Assembly: GCF_037975245.1 (NCBI RefSeq)
Contig: NC_092573.1
Span: forward strand, 1,482,001 to 1,546,000
Length of the DNA: 64,000 nt
Direction: 5' to 3'
DNA from: Apostichopus japonicus
Taxonomy: Eukaryota; Echinodermata; Holothuroidea; Aspidochirotida; Stichopodidae
The notes beneath the pieces are model-generated. The model saw only the letters and a program-made list of their open reading frames with translations, had not been told where the DNA came from and ran no database searches. The first letter of the stretch is position 1. The number at the start of each line of letters is the position of its first letter. Below, piece by piece: positions 1-13,000 of this stretch. A program made the translations under genes and the position numbers.

Positions 1-429
1 CCAACATGCTTGATAGACCCTCATACTCCCCTGACCAAATTTATAGTTGAGAGATGTATTAGTTCTGTTACTGTTATCTTACACCATATATGAGCACAAA
101 TTGTGCTTTTCACAAGTCACAACCATTCTTTAATGCTAGACAAAAAAAACCTAAAGATTAATTTTCAGATTAAACATTAATGTTTAGCCCCTAGCCTACA
201 ACATTGTACAGGAAATATAAAACTTGTTGTTGTTGTCATTTAGCTCACTACTGAAGCCTTGCACCATTTTTGGGGTGCAAAGATATATTTGTTAGTCGTT
301 GCCAATAATGTTAGGAAATGCATTATTAAACAACATTTGGGTGTGCACCTAGGTCATATATTGCTCTTATTAATGAAATGAAACTAGCTGCTATATATAT
401 ACTATTTTTTTCTAAAGTCGGTGTCTTAC

Positions 430-2549
430 CCAAGAACTGCTATAGCATCCTCCACATTCCTGGCTTCTTCCATGCCTTCTGCCTTGGCCTGCGCAACTAC
501 AATGTTCACATTTTCCTCTAGTTGGACATCCAAATGAGTTGGAGTATTCTTCTTTCTCGCTTCTGCTTCAGCTGTTTCAAGGTTAAAGTAATTAATTTGA
601 TAGATTTGATTGAGGCATTTAATAGAAGCAGATCATCTAAGGAAAAGAGTTTTAAAGGTCCATATTGCATTTATCTGGAATTTTGAGCATTCCATTGTCA
701 CTTACATGCATTGACAATTTGTGGTCCAAACAATTATGCATGCACACCCCATCCTTTCTTATTCATATTTTAAATCAACCAATCAAATCATCTCTACCAC
801 ATGACATCAGGCAACAACAACTGCCTCTTTCACTAGGCCTGTACTACTAGATGTAACTAAGTCATGCATTTTAGCAATTTCTTTTTCACGTAACAATAAC
901 TGCCAATCAAAACCTCCACAAAGAAGGAAAATAAGCTCTTAATAAAAGTATACAAATATTCATTACGCATATTGAAGCTTTCATTAACACGAACGAGCCA
1001 GCTAGCCTAAAGCGGGGCAAATCATAGGTATCATACTTGCAGCCTGTACATACTATCAGGGTATGACTAACGAGTAATGTTAGTTTGCGTAATACGAATC
1101 AATGTGAAAACGAATCAATCATGATGGCAAATGCGAGGGATATAAATACAATCAATAATAGACTAGACTTACGCTATAGTCCTAGGCATAAGGCCTTTGA
1201 CATAATCCACGGTATGTTCTGAAAATTTGTTCTAAAAATTTCAATTTAACATGTTGTTCAAATTGACCATCGGTGTTCGGGTCGATTCATGATTGACAAC
1301 ATGTTATAGCATAGTCAGTCATTTCCGACATTGAGCTTGGATTTTCCGTAAACTAATGATGGTTTTGGTCATGATTTCTTTGTTTATTTTGTAAATTTTG
1401 AACTTGTGTTAAGTTTCATTTTATATGTTAACAGGTTTAATTTCTAATTGGAAAGCTGTTTAGTGTTGCTAAATAAACAGATTTTCAACATTTTCAGGTT
1501 ATTAAGATGATTCTCACAGCTGGGTTAGATTATCTGGAGGTGGTACAAATTTCTTTGTCTAAAACAGCCTTATGAATGTGATTTCCAAAACTATTTTAAA
1601 GAAACTTTCCAGAAAATTATCATACTGCATTACATTACATTATAATAGAAAAAAAGCAATATTGCAAAATGATTTTCACCTTTTTGGGCTGCAATTTGAT
1701 TGGCAACAACCTGAGCCCTTGTCAGCTTCGATGGTTTTACTGGTTTTCCCTTGATAACCTCTTCTTCTTCTTCGAGAAGTTTCTTATTCTCATTCTTTCT
1801 TGCTAAATCTTCCAATCTCTTCTTCTCCTTGTCCGTCTATCAAGAGAAATAAACATCATTACATCAAATTTCATCCTGCTAAGTACAGTCATGTTGAATG
1901 CACCAATTTACAACTTGTAAAAACATTTCAAATTTTGGCCAAATTTGGGTCCCAAGTTGCTTCTGTATGTCTTGTGACACTATAAAGTATTGGCAAGACT
2001 TTTTGTCTTCATATTTCCAGGGAGAAAAGTGCCTTGTGCAGTGTGATACTGTCAACATAAATATATACTACAAGAATGAACCTTACAATGTTCTATTCAT
2101 AAAAAATGAGTGTTTGATGTTATACAAATATGGTGGATTGGATTCACATATAATGTTCTGAATCTGAAACGACTTCCAAATTGAAGTAGAATTTCCTTAT
2201 CATGATTCACTCAAATAGTCCAGTTTATCTAAGGTCTTTTGTCTTCACTCTTTTTCTTGCAAATAAACATCTTTTAATTCTGAGATGCAGACATGGTACT
2301 GACAAAATTAAGTCACAACTTACTCACAGTGCACTAAAAATCAGATTCCAGTACACACTGTTTTAGTGGTAGAACATTGTAGATAATTACCTTCCGTTGC
2401 TGTTTCTTGGCAAGTTGTCGATTATCGTCTCTCCATGCAGCATCTTCCTTCTCTTTGTCTGACTTTGCCTTTTCAGCTGCTTTTGCATCAGCTTTGCGGG
2501 CTCTGGCCTGCACAGCTTTAGTATTTTCAGTTGGAAACTTCTTAGGCAT
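430..2549 (-). CDS. CCDC124: Coiled-coil domain-containing protein 124 (5' exons, gene leaves the window)
   Basis: Three coding exons are visible on the minus strand: 2391-2549 (53 codons, begins MPKKFPTENTKAVQARARKA), 1676-1836 (begins TDKEKKRLEDLARK and ends in QIAAQK plus one base) and 430-571 (begins AEAEARKKNTPTHLDV and ends NVEDAIAVL). All junctions are GT-AG and the phases agree (0, 1, then open at phase 2). The MPKKF start, the Lys/Ala/Glu-rich coiled coil, and the KLTRAQ and LEEN..EARNVEDAIAVL blocks match the CCDC124 family (Oxs1/Lso2-like). The family is known to bind idle ribosomes and to act around cytokinesis. About the last 70 residues of the usual ~220 are missing and should lie left of the window. 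Nothing in 1-420 resembles them. A non-coding 5' exon upstream of 2550 is likely but I could not place it. Confidence 0.92.
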
Positions 2550-4251
2550 GACTTCGGTTTGGTGGTCAAAGGTTGACTAGGCACTGGTGAAAACCTTATA
2601 GAATCAGAACTCTGAAGAAATAATGAGAAAATGAAGCATGTGGTGCAATATGTTGTACTGTACCAGTGAAATATGCAGGGAAGAAATTTTTCTATTTCCT
2701 TGTTTTTTTCCTTCTACAAACCTGAAACTGTTTAATAATTCAAATGTGTAATAATTCAATTTGGCAGGATGTTTTTTTTTTACCCTACGCATGCAGACAA
2801 CTTCATGAAAATATTGAAACCAACCTAAGGAAGAAAGGAATTCTGACAAATAAAACAATAGTATCTAGGTTATGACCTAACTGAGCTATGAAAAAGAATA
2901 AAAGGGTATGTGCCATTTCTCTGGGTTGTATACATCATATTTGGCAACTGTAGATACAAAAATGGCCACACAAATCATGTACATGTAACACTGGCAGAGT
3001 GTTTGAGGAATATGAAGGGCTTCATTTGCACAGAAGTAATGAAGCATTTACTTTTCTAATCTACTCTTCGAAAGAAATTGATCACTGCAGGCAGAAATTT
3101 GAATGTAATAACATATGGTATATCATGTAGGCCTAGATCACAAGGAGTTTGCAAGCAGTTCTTGCATTTACTAATCACACTGAACACTCAGCAAACCATT
3201 TTAAACCACCAGTTATTAACTTGTACAGTATAGCTCAATCAAGCCATAAGCTACTTACGCGATAATAATGAGACGGTAAGGACTGGGTAGGCTTAGGCTA
3301 TAACCTGATAACGTTAGTCTACGTCTACTCACAGTAATTTGATTCTTGCACTTTCTGTGAAATTGTGACCAAAACAAGTGCATGTTTTGCATAAATACAT
3401 CTTGGTGGAACCCATCCTGCTACTGTATTCCCGGTGCTTTGGTCCTAGTCCTTACGTAGACCCACTTCCATCTGTACCATGGGAGCGTATGTCAAGAAGA
3501 CAGAGCCACAAAATGGTTAGGGAAATTATGCTACACCAATGAATAACAACACGCTTAGAAATAGGATTCACGAGTCTACTCTCAAACTGTTAGTTTTAAT
3601 TTCCTGTGGTCTGCCATTTATATATTTTCTGTTAAAAAGAACCATTTTCAAAGCAGCCGTTTGACTCATCTTTTAGATCAATCTTACCTCGTTTCATACT
3701 ACTGTTGATGTTCTAAGTGCAAATGGTGCTCTTCGTAATCATTACGTATCAGTAGCGCGATAAAATAAAGAGAAACGGATTGTTCCATTGTCGCGCTTTT
3801 ATCACCTGGCAGCAGGACGAGTACGAAAAGTACTGGTTGTTACCAGTACAGGCTTTTCGCAGATGGTGATTATAATGCTACATACTGAATCATTTAAGTT
3901 TGTATTCCAAATAATGTTACATTAGTCTCTTAATTGTTCACCTTAATTTCTATGTTATTTAATTGATACAAAATCTTTAGCTGACCTTATCGACTACACG
4001 TAAAAGCGTAGCAACTCTAATGAATATAGGTTATAAAGCTTATATAAATGGTGCGTGATTATATGATCCTTGTGTATTGGCGCTGTATCATTGTATGCGT
4101 TGAATTAGAAGACTTCAAACAGTGGCCGATGATTTCACAATCACGGAAGTACACCTATATCTTGTAGATCTTACATAGCCTAGTCTGGTTGAATTTTGAG
4201 ACATATAGTTTCTTTTTCTTAATTACGGACATTTAATTATTTATTTTAAGT
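2550..4251. other. Intergenic region between divergent genes CCDC124 and the 4252 gene
   Basis: No coding exon is recognised here. The stretch should hold the 5' UTRs and promoters of the two divergent genes. Around 3750-3860 there are CpG-containing inverted repeats: a GCGCGA-type pair at about 3753-3797, and a hairpin whose arms lie at 3824-3836 and 3843-3859. The sequence just before 4252 is pyrimidine-rich and ends in AAG, so the 4252 ATG may lie just after a 3' splice site, with an upstream non-coding exon. Confidence 0.4.
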
Positions 4252-4533
4252 ATGGAAGAAGACCAGCAGAATACGCCTCCAGCCCCAGCACAAAATGGGC
4301 ACGGAGTAACAGAGGAAGAGAAGGAGCAAGCATCGAAAGAAATAACTCAAACAGATCGCATCAACAAATCACTACTAAATTCTTTTCTCCAACGTTTAGA
4401 CGACGCAAATTCAGGTTCCAACTTTCCAAAGGTGGAGAGGATTAATACCGACGATACAGAACCACCAGAGGAAAGAGATGATGAAAAGTGGGATGATGAC
4501 GAAGAGTCAACAGAGCAGAACACAGATCGATAG
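4252..4533 (+). CDS. Small acidic protein of unknown function
   Basis: An open frame of 93 codons starts at ATG and stops at TAG. I do not recognise the family with confidence. The protein is very hydrophilic: a Pro/Gln/Gly-rich N-terminus, a Glu/Lys stretch (EEEKEQASKE), a likely short amphipathic helix around residues 38-50 (INKSLLNSFLQRLDD), and a strongly acidic C-terminus (EERDDEKWDDDEESTEQ). There are no membrane segments and no signal peptide. Overlapping AATAAA signals at 4859-4868 would fit a 3' UTR of about 330 bases. The composition and the conserved-looking central helix resemble small intrinsically disordered nuclear or cytosolic proteins. The gene could be single-exon in its coding part. 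It is divergent from CCDC124 and the stop is about 4.6 kb from the 3' end of DCP2. Confidence 0.55.
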   Translation: MEEDQQNTPPAPAQNGHGVTEEEKEQASKEITQTDRINKSLLNSFLQRLDDANSGSNFPKVERINTDDTEPPEERDDEKWDDDEESTEQNTDR

Positions 4534-7500
4534 TAGCCTTTCGAAAGGTTCCTGTAACAACAAGGTGACCAACTATAGCCTATATCATATGCTCACATAA
4601 ATATTTTAGTATTCCTCCATTTTGTGGTCATTATTCAAGTTCATTGAATTGTTTCAATTTACCTTCAGAGTTTCCCCTGGTATTCATTTTGTGAGGTGGA
4701 CGCCTCTCGGTATTTTGCGATCACCTTGCAAATATGTTACCAACATCGCTGCCTCACTGTTTCAGAGATGGAATAAAAACTACATGATTGCAATCAAACT
4801 TTTTAAAGCATGCCATCATCTAAAATTGAAAAATTGGCTGTGAACACTAAATTGTGGCAATAAATAAAAGTTCTTCCGCCTATATAGCATTATTTTTGTC
4901 AAAATTTATTGTTAGGATGATTGACATTAGAATGTTTAACAAATTTATCACTAAGCGCCCGTGTTTGTCCCATTTCCACGTTTCTACATAAAGAATAACA
5001 TAAAGAATATGATACAACTTTTCCTATGACCTGAGAAAGTTTCACACAATAGGTCAAATGCATCAAATGTTGTGCAGCTGCAAATGTGTTAGTTTATCTC
5101 ATACTTCTTTATAAACTGTTGTTTCTCCCTAAACAGGTTCACAAAATGAAATGTACATTATGGCGGGAATGTATAGGACGGTATGGCCATTTTCACTGTT
5201 TCGAGGAACTCAATTGCAAGTAGCAAACTGCAGTGTACCGAGCAAACTTCTCCAGAACTTAGATCAGGCCAAAGTGTTGCTACTGTATGTTGGCAGTATG
5301 TTATTTGCTAGAATTCATCCATGAACAATAAATAAAGTACAGGTTATTGGTTGGTGGAAATGGAAAGAACCACAGGGATCAACCTACAGTATGTTCATCT
5401 TGTTCAACCAGAGAGGTTCTCTCTACAGCACATGTGGAAACCCGACATTTAATTGGAATATTTGAAAACGATTACTTGTTAAAACCAAGCGAATAATTTC
5501 TTGGAATGGTAATTAAATGGGCACTAATTATAAGTAACTGTCATACCTAGGGAACATAGTTTAAGCATTTAAAAAGCTATTTTTAAGGTTTGTAAAGCTT
5601 TCTGCAATATTCATGAATATTCCTGAATATTGCAGAAAACTTTTTGGTGTTTACAAAACCACTATCATTGTATTTGTGTAGCATCTTTATTTGGTGTAAT
5701 TTTGCCATATGATGCAAGGTAATTATTCCCTGGGGCAACCATTTGCCAGATTATGTAATTTTTCCTTGGGTTGTAAAGTAGGCTTTGTCTTTTCTTCTAT
5801 GGGTAGGCAAAAAAGCACCCATGTTGTTTGATGGTAAAGTTTTATACAAATCCATACTGGATTCCCATGAAAATACAGTTCACTATTTTACATTGAGCTA
5901 AAAGTGTCTGAGCGACAAACTTTGCAAAGAGATCATTGCTTTCTCCCAATAAGTCTAGGGGCAATTTCTCAGTTCAGTTTGAAATAATTGTAACTGTTAA
6001 TTCTTTTAATACTGGACTCAAGCAAGATTGTGGAAAATTTGGGGCCAAATGTAAAATGTTGAATGATGCACATGTATGAGGCTTCTTGTGAAGGAGTAGT
6101 TGCCGGTTAGGAAAATTTGTAATCCATTTGAGATTCATTCAAACCAATGACAATAATATGGAATGTATAGTTATCTTATATGGTGGCAGCCAACAAGATC
6201 TATCACTTGTTTTTCTTTAGAAAAATTTACTTTGTTGTTAAACCTACAAGAGTGATTTAAGAACACTTCCTTTAACAACAGTACATGTATACTAGTCTTC
6301 ATAGTGACTTCATTCATAATGTATGATGTGACTATAGCAAGATTGTGGGCCTTCCCCTACCACCACAGATATACCACAGTGACTTGAAACTGAACTTGGG
6401 CCACAACACTTATCAATAATAACTCAACTTGGCTGGAGTTGGAAGCTGGAACACATTACAATCCTGTCAACTCCAAATGTTACAATGTAACCACTTTTTG
6501 TTTTATTATATATATTTTCTACGGAAGTTTTGAAATACTAAACAAATTAAGGAACAAGTCGAATATTGTGAATGGCAGAGTAAATAAAGAAATCTTATTC
6601 CCAAGCATGTTTTCTAGTTTGTTGTTTCTAGTATTATCAAATCTCTCTATGCCATGGAGAGCAAATGAGTTGTTAGGGAGAAGGAATGTGGCACATTGGG
6701 ACACTTTTGTTATGTCAGATAAAGGTTAGCACTTGTTCATACTGTCAGTACGAATGCATTGAAGCATGGTGCTAGAGGATAGTACAGACTGGTATTAACA
6801 TTATAAAACTGTTGCAACTGGCTGGGTAATATGATGAATGCTCATGAATCAGAATTTCATCCTCAACTCTGGTGATATAATAGAGAAGTGATTATGCTTT
6901 GTGTGCAAAGGTGATGCTCACTTTAGAACTCAATTTGAAGAAAAACTTCAACAGAGAACATGGGGCAGTTCAATCCAAAAAATTTCTACAAAGGTAAAAG
7001 TGGTCCCAAAGGGAAAGATGTTTTATCTCTGGCTTTGTTTTAGTTAATTCATTATGTAACTAAAGATCTGCAGTTAAACCTGCTTAATCCTGAGTCAGTC
7101 CCTGATTATTATCGACTCAAAATGGAGGATAATCCCTTGAAAGGCTGGGATAAATAACAAAAACAATTGTTCGAAACAACCTTTTTTTCCCCTGTAATCT
7201 TCAGAAGAACTATGGATATATTTTTGAAATAATGAGAAAAGGCAAAAAGGAAGACTACAGTCTATTTAAGTATTCTAATGGTTCGGATGTCTGATTTATT
7301 ATCATAAACATAAATGATAAAAAGAAAATTACAAAATGATCAAGCAAGTAATTAGTTTTATACTGGTATGTTTACCTGTGTTACTACATAGCTATAGTGA
7401 TATTACACTGTACTTTTAAACATATGAAATGGCTGTAAAGACCTCGTTTTGAATCTACTCAAATTATAAACGATCTCAACTGTTTATAAGAAGAGATGGA

Positions 7501-8358
7501 GTCCAAGAAAGAAATCAAAATAATCCCTAAAGTATAAAGACTAAAGAAATAGATTATCAATATTATGTTATTCTAAAACACCACAAAATGTTGAATTTTT
7601 CCAACTCATTCTTGTTTGTAAAGTACAGGAGGAGGGTAACAGTACTATATAATACATATATATGAACAACCAGTGCTTTATTACAAGTCATGTAATCCAG
7701 TCATCAAATATTACAAGTGCAGCCCTTTGAAAAGCTTTTGTTGATTCACATAAATGTAACATAGTGACTCAAGTCAAAGATTCGACTTGAATCAGAAAAT
7801 TGATGAGCAATATGACTCTATTGAATGCTTTGGTCAGGATAATTCTTAAGGAAAAACTCATTGCATTGTTCCTGTTAGGAGATGGATACAACTGGCCCCT
7901 CCTAATTAAATTTCACGACTATCCCATCCCCTCGATGAAAGAAGTAAAAATAATATTTAGAAAGTTGGTCCACGATACAGAATGAATTAACATGCACTAA
8001 AAAGAAAAACTTGCAACATGTATTCAGTCCAGTGTAACATTCATGCTTGACTGATGAAAGAATGTCATATTCTTGGCATCCTGATAAACTTTGCATTCAA
8101 TTCCCACTGTCGAGATATTAAGAGCTGTAATTTCTATCATTGTTTGCGCCGAAAGTGAACTTGAAGCAAGCAGGTGTTCCTATTTCAATATGCAGAAATA
8201 CATTTTTACCTCGACTATCATTTCTTAAGTGGCCACTAGTGCCAACCTCATCATCAGGAGAGCATTGCAGACATCTTGACAAAGACGTTTAAAAAAAAAA
8301 AAAAAATTCCTACAAAACTAATTTGATTAAAGTAACATAATCTAAATTATCTTTGATG
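4534..8358. other. Intergenic region, no gene recognised
   Basis: After the likely 3' UTR of the 4252 gene (to about 4870) I see only AT-rich sequence with short shadow frames. It has one strong inverted repeat at 5600-5637 and no recognisable exon. Part of it may be DCP2 3' UTR, because the DCP2 stop lies at 9121 on the minus strand. Confidence 0.5.
5600..5637. repeat. 14-bp inverted repeat with 10-bp spacer
   Basis: TTCTGCAATATTCA at 5600-5613 is the perfect reverse complement of 5624-5637. The spacer repeats the TGAATATTC core. Imperfect pairing continues outward through TTTGTAAAG and CTTT..TTTACAAA. The sequence would fold as a hairpin but nothing shows a function. Confidence 0.6.
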
Positions 8359-8727
8359 CAAGGGCGTAGGAACTGGGGGGGGGCTGGGGGGCGCCAGCCC
8401 CCCCCAGTGAAAAATATGGAGGGGCGGAAGTATCATTCCGCCCCCCCGCTTCGCAAGTCAGAAAACCCCTTTTTCATTTCCAAATGAGAAAAAAATCTCA
8501 TTTGGAGCACCAAATTGCATCTAAGGCCAGGTGAAAATGCAAAATTATATACAAAATGGATTGGGTGGGTTGAATTGTGCTATATTGCACCAAATTGCAT
8601 CTAAGGCCACCTGGAAATGCAAAAAAAATCCAAAGGGGAGGGGGACACCCCCTCCCCTTAGACCCCTCCCCCAGGCCGGCCCTCAGTCTTCAGCCCCCCC
8701 ACTCAAAAGTACCTTCCTACGCCACTG
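8359..8727. mobile_element. hAT-type miniature inverted-repeat element (369 bp)
   Basis: The left end CAAGGGCGTAGGAA and the reverse-complemented right end CAGTGGCGTAGGAA agree at 12 of 14 positions. The element is flanked by a perfect 8-bp target duplication, CTTTGATG (8351-8358 and 8728-8735). An 8-bp duplication and CAGNGGCG-type ends are hallmarks of the hAT superfamily. The inside is rich in G/C runs, contains two imperfect ~75-bp tandem copies (8500-8620), and has no transposase frame, so it is non-autonomous. It lies just beyond the DCP2 stop codon, possibly within its 3' UTR. Confidence 0.85.
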
Positions 8728-9120
8728 CTTTGATGTAATTGAAAATCTTTGAAGGGGGGGGGGGGGGGGTGATTTCATATGGATGCTAAAGGTATCCTTC
8801 AATGTAATAGCTAAAACAAGAACATGTCCACGATATTCATTTGGTAAATAAATGTGAACGAAACTCAACCATCTTCTGGTGCCTCTGTTATATATGGGTG
8901 CTATTAATTTTTTCCAAGAATACATTGTCATTGCAAGTAATTTTGTCAATATTTGAATGCAAAATTCCAATATGAGCAGACTAAATAACTGTGTAAACTA
9001 AAAAGTTTGATGTCTCTTTTCTTCCAAGACCGTGGCCTTCGTTGTCGAAATAAAGAATGCTTCATTGATCCTGTACACTGATACTCAAGATGAGCCAATG
9101 ATTACTGGAGTAACTGTCTG

Positions 9121-9945
9121 TCACTTTGCCCAGAGACCTTCATCAAATGCTTTCATCACACTATCAGCATCCAGTGAGAAGTCTAAGAAAACGTTGAAGT
9201 TTACCTTACTATTAGAGTACATCACCTGCACAGGCTCCTGGATTGCAGGAACCTCAATTGAATCTGACAGAAAGAGATAGAATAGAAACTGGTTTGAAAA
9301 AAAAAATAACAGGAGGAGCTTAAGATTATGCTAATGTGAACCATTCAGCCAATTAAACTGTTTGTAAAACTTTGCTCTGAAGACATATACGTTTCCTGTG
9401 AGGTCCTTTTCTTCATTAAATGTGGTCATCTGGTGGCAACTACTGTGACAATTATAAGGAAGACAACAAACTTTCAAGGTTAGTTGGGGACTGAATCTTG
9501 TTATCATCTTTCTGTTTCTTGAAATGGTTGCTGGGAGGCATTGTTTCAATTTGCTATGTTACACATGGAATAGTCTGTGATGTCATCATGGCAAATGTTC
9601 ATCAAAAGCCTTTAATTCTATTGTAACATTTTATTCTTTTCAAACTGTCTGATATTTATGAGTGTATGCATAGCTGTCACCTTATTGTGCATTAAAGGCA
9701 GCATATCATGTTTAGGATGCAAATGTCTGGTAGTATAAAAATAATTTGTAGATCATTCCAACAATCAAATACCTTTTCAATTACCACAATAACATCACTT
9801 ACTCTGAGAGTGCCAGATCTATACATTCCTAATTCTCATATTTTACAATAAAGCATCCTTTCAGAATGTTGTTAATAATACTGAAGATTTACAGATAATT
9901 TTCACATCCAGCTTCCTGTTAAACCTGTTAAAGCCAAACAATAGG

Positions 9946-10031
<86 letters not shown>

Positions 10032-13000
10032 CATTCATCACTAGGGAGGGAAACCTCTGTTAAAGAATTTCTAGCTTACACACAGTACTTATCATTACAT
10101 ATTTTATACAATACACACTTATATTGCAAAATGTATGATGTCGTAGTGTACGTACCACTAGCAACTTTTTCTGATGAAAATATCAAACCCGTCAAAGATT
10201 GTCCTTCCTGTGAAATGTAACAGAAATGAAAGCAAAGTTCAGAGTTTGATTATCAATGTAGAAATGGCAGAAACAATTATCCACATATTTTGCTTGCAAA
10301 ATATCCATGGGAGATATTATTTCTGAAGGATAAATGTGAAGAAAATCCCTTTCTTTGTTTAAGAAAATGCATGTTCTTTGGCATTTCTTTAACACCCATA
10401 AGTTTATAGGCCTGACAATGATCATGAGGTGAGCATCAGGTTTGTTTTCCGTTCATGATTTCAGCTATACGATAAAACAACTCACATCTTCTTTATTCAT
10501 CTAGAAAGTCTTACTTATGAATATGTGCAGGAAACAAATAAAATATTCTTCTTGTTGTAGTTGACCATCCACACAAGAACCAAACAAACAAATTATTCAA
10601 CCATTTCTCTAGAAGGTTGTTAATCAATGGGAGCCCTCAGTGCATGTGTGTTTGTTTGTGATATCTCTCTCAAGATGATTGACTGGAACAGACTGAACAT
10701 ACGACTCTCAATATCTATATGTTATATCATGCCACACTGCAATGTTAAAGGCATGCCCAGGATTTTTCACTTTTTTCACAGCAAGTTGAAATACAGACTA
10801 CCGCTTCATCAAGCACTGGTGATAACAGCATGCCAAGTACGACCCAGGGCGGTGTGATATTCGAAGCTAAGTGGATTTCAAAATCAATCTATGATGAAAT
10901 TGAACTATAAGTTGAAGAAAAATATTCAGTATGCTGTTCCAATACAGAGCACACTGGGCTCTCAACTTTGGATGAATTTGTGTTTGTTGTGGGGAGGGAA
11001 AGAGGAAGGGGGTGGGGTGCAGAGCCTCATATACAGAGAGTTGCGACAACTCGGGTACGGGAATTTTCGATCACGTGACCTCATGGCACCATTTTGGGGC
11101 CAACTAATTCTGGCCGTAAGATCGACAACAACGTACGTTCGAGCAGTCAACATCTGCGCTGCCATCACAGAATGCCTGGCTGTTCAGCGTGGGGCTGTTC
11201 GAATCGTATCGAAAATGGGTCAAAGCTGTTCAGATTCCCAACAAACCCAGATCGGAGGAAAACATGGGAGGCAAAAGTAAACAGGCTTCACTGGAAGGCG
11301 AACTCCAATCACAAACTTTGTGATGTGAGTACTTCACCTAGGCCTAGTACAATGAACTAAGATTCGTAACACTAGGCCTAGCCTAGTCCATAACCAGGAC
11401 TGTGGGTTACACCACACAGTCCTTACAGCTATGTATGGTGCACTGTGCAGTGTACATACACACATAGTTAACAACACAGAAAACAGAGCATAAATTTCAG
11501 GCATGAAAATGGTCTATTTTTAACAAGTTCTGATCAAGAAAGTTGCGATGTTGGGATGAGATCTGTTATAAGGTGCATAAAAATATCTCTGCAAAGTTTA
11601 GTGAGTATATTCCTTAAATTGAAGGCTCCAGCGTGGCAAGACAAATCGGGGATCTACGAAGCACAGTGTGCAATACAAAGCACCAAGGGCTATCCTAGCC
11701 CCCTAATGAAAAACTGCTTGGCTCCATTGAGTCATGAGCTTGTTTGGATTATTATTTATGAAAATTTGGGTGGCGATCTGGCAGACCATTGAAATGATTA
11801 ATCATTCTGCTTTGCACTTGATGATTTGAATTGAACTGGTCCAGAACTCCACTATCTTCTATGAAATAATATTGAAAAATTAGGTTACTAAAATATCACT
11901 GTAGGCTAGGTAAAAATATTTCCTAGAACATTGTGTCCTGTTAGAGGATAGCAGGTAAAACTAACAGAGTCAACTGAAAACCATAGGCCTAATTAGGCTC
12001 AGGAATCATGTTTGTCCATGTCATACATAGGTACGGTATACAGATCCTAATTCATATTCTTACAACCGGGCAGTTCCAAGCAAAAGAGGACATAACCCAG
12101 GAAATTCAATTTGACTGAGCCTAGGCCTAGCATTTTACCGTGGTTGGTGGGCAACTCCCCCCCCCCGGCAATCCCCCCCCCCAAAAAACGACTCTAATTT
12201 TCGACTTCTGACAACATATTTATGCTTCTGTTGGAGGGAGGGTTGTCCAGGGGGTGTTGTCTGGTCACGATTACCTTATCCATTTATAATAGAAGCCCAT
12301 GCCTAGTAATAGAGGCACAATTGGTATTTTGAAGAATTTCTGACTTTTTGGATCCTATAGTATATATAGATGCAGCTTTTTCAAGTTATTAGACATAAAA
12401 TTCGTAGATAAAAGCCATGACTCTCATACAAAATATTCTGAAGTAGATCTTTTCAAATTCCAGCAGCAGCTTAGTTCTCATAACGCTGAAATATCCTACT
12501 CACATATACCATATGTTTGCGATGTGAGTTCCAGATTAGTGGGAGGGATTAGTTCATTTTTTTTCTGACGTGGCTGTTTATATCCGACCGACGAGACCAA
12601 TTGTGATACCCCGAAACAATCCCCCTCCCCTGCCCCACATGTCACCTTTAACCCTGCGCTCTAAATTTTGTGGGACTGGAACACAGACAAAATGTGATTG
12701 GTCCATTTAGTTACCATAGCAAGCAATTTTCAATGACCTAGCTTCATGATTCTGTGCACCATGTCAGTACCAGTCACATGTCCAAATATCAACTTCATCA
12801 GCCATTGCTAGCTCAAGTTACAGTTAATCCCAATTTTGACCAATCACAGGCTTTGTTTGGTTACCATGGCAACAATGGAAGAATGTACATTATTCCGCAA
12901 CTGTGCAATATGTGTTACAAAATGATATATAACCAGTCATAATACAATTTTACCGTACCAGAATATCAACTGTTGAATTTGGACTTCCAAATGTGCCAAC

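Noticed and set aside
8683-8970. 95-codon minus frame as a gene
   Set aside because: It overlaps the hAT miniature element and poly(C) runs, with no family resemblance.
9032-9280. 82-codon plus-strand frame
   Set aside because: It is antisense to the last DCP2 coding exon, which explains the sequence fully.
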